Shown here one piece after another: positions 1 to 5,789 of a stretch of DNA of 8,181 nucleotides (positions are counted from its first letter, which is position 1; each line of letters starts with the position of its first letter). The stretch is from assembly GCA_046313675.1 (NCBI GenBank), contig JBKBXU010000214.1, positions 1-8,181 on the forward strand, written 5' to 3'. The stretch is from JBKBXU01 sp046313675. Its GTDB lineage: Bacteria > Bacteroidota > Bacteroidia > Cytophagales > Cytophagaceae. The position numbers and the translations under genes are program-made. Below the pieces are notes generated by a model. The model saw only the letters and a list, made by a program, of their open reading frames with translations. It did no database searches and was not told the origin of the DNA.

Positions 1-33
1 AAATTCGACTGAAAATATATCTCTGAAACTCAT
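1..33 (-). CDS. N-terminal fragment of probable VWA protein (BatA-like), cut by window edge
   Basis: An ATG at 33-31 on the minus strand opens a frame that reads MSFRDIFSVEF and runs off the left edge without a stop. Only one base (34) separates it from the stop codon of the upstream BatD-like gene, the tight spacing expected inside an operon. In Bacteroidota the gene after a DUF58 protein and a BatD-like membrane protein is usually batA, a membrane-anchored von Willebrand factor A protein whose short N-terminus precedes its first membrane helix. The identity is therefore inferred from gene order; eleven residues are too few to assign by sequence alone. Confidence 0.55.
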   Translation of the reverse strand, partial: MSFRDIFSVEF

Positions 34-34
34 A

Positions 35-928
35 CTAGCTCTTGATCATCTCACTTTTGATTGACATATATTTTTTGTTACTGAATTTTTTCAGCGTTCG
101 AAGCGGGTCTTCTGTTTTCTTAAAATGTTGCCCGCCATAAATAGTTTTGTCTATCAACTGCAGACTATGGCTAAGCTTTTCGTGGTCATATAATTTTATG
201 AGTTCTGTGGTGGTATAGGTGTTTATAGGCTTGTGCTCCAGCTTAGCAATGTATACTTTCCATTGGTGAAGACATTTTTCCAGTAAACGTATATCCAGCG
301 TTTTCATAAACTCTTTCTCAAGCTGCTCGTAGCTTTGTAAAAATGAATTATGGGTCTTTCGCAGAATATAAATATTATACTTTCGCGTGATCTTCTTTCG
401 GAAGAGCATGAAAGTAATAAACCCTATGGTAAAGACTATAAACAGGCCGGAAAGAATAAAGGGAACGTTTACACGCTTCTTAAGTGGGATGATATGGATA
501 TTTTCCTTAAGTGTTATATCTTTTGGTATTTCGCTAATGTATTGCTTAAGGTATACCGTGTCCGGATTTGAAAAAATACTTATGCTGTCTTTGCCGCTGA
601 GGATGAATACAGGCAGGGTGTAAGAAATTGCCGGAGAGGTTTCAAAGGTTCTGAGAAGATAGACTGAGCTGTCATGGCTTATTTCTTCGCTGGTAATGGT
701 TGGGAAATAAGATTTTGAGATAAGTTCAAATGGGTAGAAGTCAAAGGTGGTATCAGGAAAAATAACCTGGGCTTGTTTTGAATGTCGAAAAGAGAGGGAA
801 TAGCTTATTTGTTGTCCCACTTTAATAGAATCTCCGCTAAAAGAACCTATGGGTCTTAGATCCTGAGCCTGTGTGCAAACAGCCATAAATAGGTTGAAAA
901 ACAGGAATATAACTATCTTAGGCCACAC
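35..928 (-). CDS. BatD-like membrane protein of a Bat (aerotolerance-type) operon
   Basis: This 297-residue protein starts with a signal peptide (hydrophobic residues 5-16, likely cleaved after TQA at 19-21). A beta-rich periplasmic region follows (about 25-150), then one transmembrane helix (about 155-176) followed by a basic RKK stop-transfer stretch. The cytoplasmic tail is helical and charged (about 180-297). This layout of exported beta domain, single helix and cytoplasmic tail is that of the BatD-like protein commonly found between DUF58 and VWA genes in Bacteroidota; its biochemical role is not established. The start is GTG (928-926): the frame then begins with a good signal peptide, while the next in-frame methionine (residue 14) would destroy it. 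It overlaps the DUF58 stop by 11 bp, suggesting translational coupling. Family assignment rests on topology and neighbours; the sequence has no sharp catalytic motif. Confidence 0.75.
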   Translation of the reverse strand: MWPKIVIFLFFNLFMAVCTQAQDLRPIGSFSGDSIKVGQQISYSLSFRHSKQAQVIFPDTTFDFYPFELISKSYFPTITSEEISHDSSVYLLRTFETSPAISYTLPVFILSGKDSISIFSNPDTVYLKQYISEIPKDITLKENIHIIPLKKRVNVPFILSGLFIVFTIGFITFMLFRKKITRKYNIYILRKTHNSFLQSYEQLEKEFMKTLDIRLLEKCLHQWKVYIAKLEHKPINTYTTTELIKLYDHEKLSHSLQLIDKTIYGGQHFKKTEDPLRTLKKFSNKKYMSIKSEMIKS

Positions 929-1796
929 TTCGTTTATTCCTCCTGATTTTAAAAAGTTCTATAAGTTTTCCGGTATAATCTTCACCAGCCGCTATTTGTG
1001 TATAATTAAATCCATATTCCCTGCTAAGTTTTTCCATGTTCTTATGGCTGGAAACAAACCAATTGTTAAGTTGGTTTCTAAAACGTCTGGAAGATGAATT
1101 TACCCAAATGGTTTTCTTGCTTTCTACATCAAAGAAAGGTATTATCCCTAATTTAGGAAAGTTTCTTTCAATGGTATCTGACAAATGGATAATTACCAAG
1201 TCATGTTTTCCGGCAAGGGCCTTCAGGTTCTTTTCATAACCTTCATCTATGAAATCAGATATAAGAATTACGATGCTTTTTCTTTTTAAAATGGAAAGTG
1301 TTTCCCTTATAACTTCTCCAATTCGGGTGCCACTGGAGGAAGGCTGAAGTTTTAGAATATTCAATGCGAGATTATAGGTATGTTTTATTCCTTTGTCAGG
1401 CCTGATAAATAATTCTTTCTTGTCACTGTAGCATATTACCCCGGTGTGGGAGTTTTCCTTAGATGCTGCAAAAGCCATAATAGCGCATATTTCCTTTGCT
1501 GTCTGAAGTTTATTTTTTCCTGTAACTCCTATGTTCTGTGAAGCGCTAACATCCAGAATAAGAAAAACATTCTGATCTTTTTCTTCTTTAAAGGTTTTAA
1601 TGAAGGTGCCATGGCCTTTAGCGCTAACATTCCAGTCGATACTGCGCACATCGTCTCCGTATTGATATGAACGCACATCGGCAAATTCCAATCCGGAACC
1701 CTTAAAAATTGAATGAAAATTGCCATGCATTTTATTATTTATGGCCTTTCTTATCTGTAATTCTATTTTTTTGACTTTCTTTAATATCTCATTCAT
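918..1796 (-). CDS. DUF58 domain protein (VWA-like fold), first gene of the Bat-type operon
   Basis: This is a 292-residue soluble protein without signal peptide or membrane helix. The family hallmark is at residues 43-59, where SYQYGDDVRSIDWNVSAKG matches the DUF58 core (Y..GD..R.IDW..SA). Behind it lies a VWA-like domain with a MIDAS-type DVSAS at 82-86, a threonine in SGTRIG at 155-160 and SDFID at 180-184, all in the places where a von Willebrand A fold binds a divalent metal. DUF58 proteins usually occur with a MoxR AAA+ ATPase and VWA proteins and are thought to help assemble or activate envelope complexes; the exact function is unknown. Here DUF58 is the first gene of its strand run, with no MoxR gene before it, and its end overlaps the BatD-like gene. 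The ATG at 1796-1794 gives the usual short basic N-terminus. Confidence 0.9.
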   Translation of the reverse strand: MNEILKKVKKIELQIRKAINNKMHGNFHSIFKGSGLEFADVRSYQYGDDVRSIDWNVSAKGHGTFIKTFKEEKDQNVFLILDVSASQNIGVTGKNKLQTAKEICAIMAFAASKENSHTGVICYSDKKELFIRPDKGIKHTYNLALNILKLQPSSSGTRIGEVIRETLSILKRKSIVILISDFIDEGYEKNLKALAGKHDLVIIHLSDTIERNFPKLGIIPFFDVESKKTIWVNSSSRRFRNQLNNWFVSSHKNMEKLSREYGFNYTQIAAGEDYTGKLIELFKIRRNKRSVA

Positions 1797-1905
1797 GTGC
1801 TGTATGCCGAACTTTTAATGCCTGATACACATTCTAATGTATATAACGGGTTGCAGGTATTAAAATTTAAGTTTAAAATAGCAAAATTATTCCGAGACGC
1901 CATTG
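1797..1905. promoter_or_regulatory. Divergent intergenic region between DUF58 and DUF4296 genes
   Basis: This 109-bp gap must hold the start signals for both the minus-strand Bat-type operon and the plus-strand DUF4296-mutS2 pair. On the minus strand, 1889-1882 reads TAATTTTG, an exact fit to the Bacteroidota -7 element TAnnTTTG, but no TTG lies about 20 bp upstream, so it is only half a promoter. On the plus strand, TAAGTTTA (1868-1875) fits seven of eight positions, but the nearest TTG (1851-1853) leaves a spacer of only 14 bp. The promoters are therefore plausible rather than shown. Confidence 0.35.
1825..1844. promoter_or_regulatory. 20-bp imperfect palindrome, possible operator
   Basis: The sequence ATACACATTCTAATGTATAT pairs with its own reverse complement at eight of nine arm positions around a 2-base centre (core ACATT-CT-AATGT). 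It lies between the two divergent start codons, 29 bp before the DUF58 start. The size and symmetry suit a dimeric repressor or activator, but I do not recognise the motif as a known family site, and AT-rich gaps do produce chance palindromes. Confidence 0.35.
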
Positions 1906-2247
1906 ATGAAAAAAATATTCTATTTGTTTTTTGTTTTTCTGCTCGTTGGGTGTTCAAGTCCCGAGGAGCCTGATTTTGATATTTTGCCGGAACCTAAAAT
2001 GGTAGAGGTGCTTGCTCAGATTCATGCCTACGAAGCCCTGGTTAATGCTCAGAACCTTCCATCAGATTCTGCTAAAGCTATTTACCGGGAGCTTGAAGAA
2101 AAGGCTTTTGCTGACCATGAAGTTGATCGGGACCATTTTGAAAAAAGCTATGCTTTTTATCTGCGCAACATTCATCACATGGACAGGATTTATGCTCAAA
2201 TTGTTGACACCTTGAACCTTTGGGAAGCCAGGGATTATATAAAATAA
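1906..2247 (+). CDS. DUF4296 family small lipoprotein
   Basis: This is a 113-residue lipoprotein precursor. It has two lysines, a hydrophobic stretch (residues 4-14) and a lipobox LVGC that makes Cys16 the lipidated residue. The mature part is short, helical and charged. It shows the pattern I associate with DUF4296, a family found in Bacteroidota: P-x-KM-x-x-(V/I)-L-x-x-IH-x-x-EA near the start (about 30-44) and FEKSYAFYLRN in the middle (about 78-88). The function of DUF4296 is unknown. A TTG codon at 1903 lies in frame directly before the ATG at 1906. I chose the ATG, since the TTG would add only one residue and has no better upstream signal. mutS2 follows after 18 bp, so the two are probably cotranscribed. 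Confidence 0.85.
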   Translation: MKKIFYLFFVFLLVGCSSPEEPDFDILPEPKMVEVLAQIHAYEALVNAQNLPSDSAKAIYRELEEKAFADHEVDRDHFEKSYAFYLRNIHHMDRIYAQIVDTLNLWEARDYIK

Positions 2248-2265
2248 TAAGACACTTCAAGAAGT

Positions 2266-4659
2266 ATGTTATATCCGGATACTTTGGAGCATAAGCTGGG
2301 GTTTGACCAGGTCAGGCAAATGCTTTCAGAATTATGTTTGAGTGAGCCCGGCAGAATGTTTGTTCAGAAAATAAAATTTTCCCACGATCATACCTATCTT
2401 ATGGTATTGCTTTCTCAGGCAGGAGAATTTAAATCCATTATCGAGCAACAGCATACTTTTCCTTCTTCCGGATTTATAGATGTATATCCCTTAATAGAGA
2501 AAATTCGTCCAGAAGGTGCTTTTCTGGAAGGGGAAGAGTTTCTGGATATGCTTGCCTTTCTTACAACCCTTGATTCCATTCTGGTGTTTTTTGATAAATC
2601 GGATGAACATGCTTATACGTCCCTCAAAGCCCTTACTCAGGATGTTTTTGTCGACAGACTTGTGTCAAAAGAGATCAGCAGGATATTGGATGAGCGCGGA
2701 CAGGTTAAAGATAATGCCTCTCCGGAGCTCTCAGAGATCAGGAAGGAGTTGATTCGGGAACAGATGCGCATTCGCAAAGAGATGGATCGTTTGTTGAGGT
2801 TGGCACAGCGGGAAGGGTATACCGATGAAGGAGTCTCTGCCACCATAAGAAATGGACGTATGGTTATTCCTGTGGCAGCAGAGCATAAAAGAAAACTAAA
2901 AGGGTTTATTCATGATGAATCGGCAACGGGACAAACTGTTTTTATTGAACCTGCCGAGGTGTTGGAAATAAATAATAATATCAAGGATCTTGAGTATCGC
3001 GAACGGAGGGAAGTGATAAGGATATTAAGGCAACTTGCCTCTGTCATTCGTCCCTATTTACCGGAACTCCGGAGGGCTGCTCAGTTTATGGGTTTAATAG
3101 ATTTTATCCGGGCTAAAGCTTATCTGGCAATTAAGTTTAATGCGAGCCTTCCATATGTGGACAAGAACCCGATGTTGAAATGGAAGAATGCCAGACATCC
3201 CTTGTTGGAGCTATCTCTAAAAAAGCAGCAAAAGAGCATTACTCCTTTGTCTATTGAACTGAGCGGAAAGGAACGGATATTGATCATTTCCGGGCCTAAT
3301 GCCGGCGGCAAATCTGTTAGCCTTAAAACAGTTGGCCTTGTACAATATATGCTTCAGTGTGGACTCCTGGTTTCCATGGATGAATCCTCTTCCATGGGGA
3401 TATATCAAGACCTGTTTATAGATATAGGAGATGAGCAATCCATTGAAAATGACTTAAGTACCTACAGTTCGCATTTAAAGAATATGAAGTACTTTTTAAA
3501 GTTTTCCGGAAAGCAGACTTTGTTGCTCATTGATGAATTTGGTACCGGTACGGAACCGCAGGTAGGAGGAGCCATAGCGGAGGCTATTTTGGAGCAACTC
3601 AATAAAAATCAAACCTGGGGAGTGATTACCACCCATTATGCAAATTTAAAATTGCTGGCCGGCACCCATGAAGGCCTGGTTAACGGTTCTATGCGGTATG
3701 ATTTGCAGAAGCTGGAGCCGTTGTACGAACTGGAGATAGGGAGGCCCGGAAGTTCCTATGCCATAGAGATCGCTTATAAAACCGGGTTGCCTCACGATGT
3801 AATTGCCGCTGCCAGAGAAAAAGCCGGTAAAAACCAAATTGATTTTGACCGAATGATCAGGGATATGGAAAAGGAAAAGGGTAAGCTGATTGATAATAAC
3901 CGGGCAATACGAGATAAAGAAAAGCAACTTCAAAAGATGCTGTCAGAATATACCGTTCTTAAAGAAGAGCTGGATAAGAATAAAAAAGTGCTTGTTAATA
4001 AAGCCAAAACGGAGGCTAAAGAACTTTTGAAAGAGGCAAATCGCCGGATAGAAGAAACTATACGGAATATAAAAGAATCAAAGGCAGACAAGGAGCTTAC
4101 CAGGATGTTAAGGGAAGATTTGAAAACTTTTGAACGTGAAATGGAGGTTCAGGAACTTGCTCCGGAACCTACAGTTTATGAGGTTGAAGAGGGGGAGATT
4201 TCCGAAGGGAGTTATGTGCGAGTGAAGGATAGTGGTGCTACCGGAAAGGTGCTATTCATAAAAGGTAAGAATGTTGAAATTGCCATAGGGGAACTTAAAT
4301 CCCATGTGAAGCTAAGCAGGCTTGAGAAAATTTCCAGGAAGGAATACAGGGAGCATCATGGGGAGGATAAACGAGGGGGAAGCTCTTTTGTCGAGGTGGA
4401 TAAAAAACGTGCAGCTTTTTCTTCCAGTCTTGACCTGCGCGGCCGTAGGGGAGAAGAGGCGCTGGCTGAGGTAGATGTTTTTATTGATTCTGCCATCCTG
4501 TTCGGAGCAAAGGATTTGCGTATAATTCATGGTAAAGGTGATGGTATTCTAAGGAACCTTGTACGTGAACGGTTAAAAATGTATTCTCAGGTACATGCTT
4601 TAGAAGATGAGCATGCCGACAGGGGCGGGGCGGGAGTGACGCTGGTCACGATGAAATAG
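2266..4659 (+). CDS. mutS2: MutS2 ATPase/endonuclease with C-terminal Smr domain
   Basis: At 797 residues this is the normal length for MutS2. It lacks the N-terminal mismatch-reading domain of MutS and begins with the core/lever region (about 1-300). The ATPase follows, with Walker A GPNAGGKS (343-350), an ABC-type signature region STYSSHL (398-404), Walker B LLLIDEFGTGTE (419-430, with D423 and E424) and a TTHY H-loop (455-458). A long charged coiled coil (about 520-630) leads to a KOW-like beta segment (about 645-690). The Smr nuclease domain closes the protein, with LDLRG at 722-726 and HGKGDG at 755-760, both intact. MutS2 proteins bind branched DNA and limit homologous recombination in some bacteria; in Bacillus subtilis MutS2 also acts on collided ribosomes. 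Which role applies here cannot be told. All active motifs are present, so it should be functional. Transcription probably starts upstream of the DUF4296 gene. Confidence 0.97.
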   Translation: MLYPDTLEHKLGFDQVRQMLSELCLSEPGRMFVQKIKFSHDHTYLMVLLSQAGEFKSIIEQQHTFPSSGFIDVYPLIEKIRPEGAFLEGEEFLDMLAFLTTLDSILVFFDKSDEHAYTSLKALTQDVFVDRLVSKEISRILDERGQVKDNASPELSEIRKELIREQMRIRKEMDRLLRLAQREGYTDEGVSATIRNGRMVIPVAAEHKRKLKGFIHDESATGQTVFIEPAEVLEINNNIKDLEYRERREVIRILRQLASVIRPYLPELRRAAQFMGLIDFIRAKAYLAIKFNASLPYVDKNPMLKWKNARHPLLELSLKKQQKSITPLSIELSGKERILIISGPNAGGKSVSLKTVGLVQYMLQCGLLVSMDESSSMGIYQDLFIDIGDEQSIENDLSTYSSHLKNMKYFLKFSGKQTLLLIDEFGTGTEPQVGGAIAEAILEQLNKNQTWGVITTHYANLKLLAGTHEGLVNGSMRYDLQKLEPLYELEIGRPGSSYAIEIAYKTGLPHDVIAAAREKAGKNQIDFDRMIRDMEKEKGKLIDNNRAIRDKEKQLQKMLSEYTVLKEELDKNKKVLVNKAKTEAKELLKEANRRIEETIRNIKESKADKELTRMLREDLKTFEREMEVQELAPEPTVYEVEEGEISEGSYVRVKDSGATGKVLFIKGKNVEIAIGELKSHVKLSRLEKISRKEYREHHGEDKRGGSSFVEVDKKRAAFSSSLDLRGRRGEEALAEVDVFIDSAILFGAKDLRIIHGKGDGILRNLVRERLKMYSQVHALEDEHADRGGAGVTLVTMK

Positions 4660-4677
4660 TAAGAGTTTTAATAAAAT

Positions 4678-4700
4678 AGCCCGAAGAAGTTCTCCGGGCT
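4678..4700. terminator. Hairpin terminator between convergent mutS2 and SH3 lipoprotein genes
   Basis: AGCCCG (4678-4683) pairs with CGGGCT (4695-4700); after one A-C mismatch the stem continues with AGA (4685-4687) against TCT (4691-4693), leaving a 3-base loop. A T-rich run (GTCTTTGTT) follows on the plus strand, and on the minus strand the hairpin is followed by ATTTTATTAAAA. It stands 18 bp after the mutS2 stop and 26 bp beyond the SH3 gene stop, so it can serve both converging transcripts. Confidence 0.8.
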
Positions 4701-4726
4701 GTCTTTGTTAGATGTTTTATGTTAAA

Positions 4727-5512
4727 TTAAAAATCCAGGTCCTCATCAGCTTCCAGGCCAATGCTGTCGTAATCCATTTCCAGTTCATCAAGGGTTGAGA
4801 GAAGTTGGTTTCGGAAGGTTGATTCTCTCAAATCGGCATTGTCAGTTATTTCTCTGATGGCGGCAATTTTCTTGTTTTTATCTTTATTTGCCAAAGCAAT
4901 ACTTGCAAACTTTGCAACGGCAATATCCACATCTTTAAAAGAAACAGCTCCGGGTTTGATGTACCCTTCTTCGATCCAGGTTCCGTCTTTACGTTTTCCA
5001 ACCACTTCCATCCATCCGTCTTTATCTGACTTTACCGCTATAATGTCGAATTGCGCAAAGTTACGATTTGTTTTGGTCAACAAGTCTGGCCTGCTGTAAA
5101 TATCTGCATCACGGGTGATTACGCCTCCTTTGCCATCAACAATAACCAGATCCTCTCTTACCCATCCTTCTTTGCCATCCAATAGCCTTACTTTTATGTA
5201 TTCTCTGTCTTTACCACCTTCTTTGCCTGATTGCTTTTCGTTCAGAAAAGTAACTTTCTCTCCGGAATTCAAAGAGGTTAGCCATTTCCCATCGCCCCCG
5301 GCTTCTGCACGCACAGAAAGTTTGTCCCAAACGCATACGGCACTTATTTCTTCCTCTTTCTGGCTTTGGGCTGGTTCAGAACCGGAAGCTACGACAGTTA
5401 CTTCAGATTTGAGCTCATTTTCTATTTTCTGATCCGAATCAGAATCACACGAAGTAAGGGTAAAGCCGGCTGTTAGGATCCCAATAGATAGTATTGTAAC
5501 ATTCTTTAACAT
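4727..5512 (-). CDS. SH3-domain lipoprotein
   Basis: This 261-residue precursor has a signal peptide with lipobox LTSC, making Cys22 the lipid anchor. An acidic DSDSD run follows immediately, which may act as a Bacteroidota surface-export signal. After a low-complexity linker (about 28-56) come two SH3b-like units: 57-125 (LSVRAEAGGDGKWL, then GWVREDLV) and 127-190 (DADIYSRPDLL, then GWMEVV and GYIKPG). The paired pattern of 'vR..p' and 'GWV' strands is typical of bacterial SH3 domains, which bind peptidoglycan or proteins. A helical segment (about 193-245) and an acidic tail ending in EADEDLDF finish the protein. No catalytic domain is present, so it is likely a binding or scaffold protein at the cell envelope. 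It is a lone gene, convergent with mutS2 and divergent from the GH8 gene. The substrate is unknown. Confidence 0.8.
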   Translation of the reverse strand: MLKNVTILSIGILTAGFTLTSCDSDSDQKIENELKSEVTVVASGSEPAQSQKEEEISAVCVWDKLSVRAEAGGDGKWLTSLNSGEKVTFLNEKQSGKEGGKDREYIKVRLLDGKEGWVREDLVIVDGKGGVITRDADIYSRPDLLTKTNRNFAQFDIIAVKSDKDGWMEVVGKRKDGTWIEEGYIKPGAVSFKDVDIAVAKFASIALANKDKNKKIAAIREITDNADLRESTFRNQLLSTLDELEMDYDSIGLEADEDLDF

Positions 5513-5582
5513 AGTTAATAAGGGGTTTAATTATTTATGGAAAGGTTAAAAGTAAGATATTAATATGAAATTGCAAAATTTG

Positions 5583-5619
5583 AATATTTAACATATTGGT
5601 TATTAAATGTTTAAATATT
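5583..5619. repeat. AT-rich inverted repeat
   Basis: AATATTTAACAT (5583-5594) is the reverse complement of ATGTTTAAATATT (5607-5619) apart from one bulged base, with a 12-base spacer. The arms are almost purely A and T, so as an RNA hairpin it would be weak. It could be a protein-binding site or a chance product of the skewed composition. Confidence 0.3.
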
Positions 5620-5707
5620 TATGTGTCGTTTATTTTGTAAGATTTTTAATGTGATATTCCACAAATAATTCAAAAACTTAAAATTACATTTACAAGAAAA
5701 AATTTAA

Positions 5708-5721
5708 TTGATATACATCAA
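5708..5721. promoter_or_regulatory. Perfect FNR/CRP-family box (TTGAT-N4-ATCAA)
   Basis: The sequence TTGATATACATCAA is an exact match to the FNR consensus TTGAT-N4-ATCAA, with perfect symmetry in both arms. Its centre is 75 bp upstream of the GH8 start codon and about 200 bp upstream of the SH3 lipoprotein start. It overlaps the predicted minus-strand -7 element by three bases, a position suited to repression of that gene; for the GH8 gene an upstream activating position is possible. The regulator is unknown: many Bacteroidota encode CRP/FNR-family proteins, but none is in this window. Confidence 0.45.
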
Positions 5722-5749
5722 AATTAATATTTTTCTTCTTAAAGTTCAA
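5719..5749 (-). promoter_or_regulatory. Candidate Bacteroidota promoter for the SH3 lipoprotein gene
   Basis: Read on the minus strand, TTG (5749-5747) is followed after 20 bp by TAATTTTG (5726-5719), an exact fit to the -33/-7 promoter form known from Bacteroides and Flavobacterium (TTTG or TTG, about 19-21 bp, TAnnTTTG). It points toward the SH3 lipoprotein, with a start expected near 5712 and a leader of about 200 bases. In such AT-rich DNA a chance match is possible. Confidence 0.45.
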
Positions 5750-5789
5750 TTTTTAAGTATTTGAAATTATAAACTCAGTTTAAAAAGCT

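Larger units (their letters stand above)
5513..5789. promoter_or_regulatory. Very AT-rich divergent intergenic region
   Basis: This 277-bp gap holds 49 G or C bases (about 18%), far below the genes on either side. It carries no convincing reading frame and no recognisable RNA gene. Its visible contents are a minus-strand promoter candidate, an FNR/CRP-type palindrome and an AT-rich inverted repeat, listed separately. I found no exact TAnnTTTG for the plus-strand GH8 gene; TATTTTG at 5631-5637 is one base short. The A-rich stretch just before its ATG, without a Shine-Dalgarno, is usual for Bacteroidota. Confidence 0.6.

Noticed and set aside
350..1239. Open plus-strand frames at 350-623, 873-1097 and 1036-1239, opposite the Bat-type genes.
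   Set aside because: The minus-strand frames have recognisable DUF58 motifs, a signal peptide and a membrane helix; the plus frames are shadows with no start signal or domain.
4839..5432. Two open plus-strand frames (4839-5099 and 5115-5432) opposite the SH3 lipoprotein.
   Set aside because: Their products are Ser/Pro/Leu-rich, typical of antisense reading of a Lys/Glu/Gly-rich protein, while the minus frame has a lipobox and SH3 motifs.
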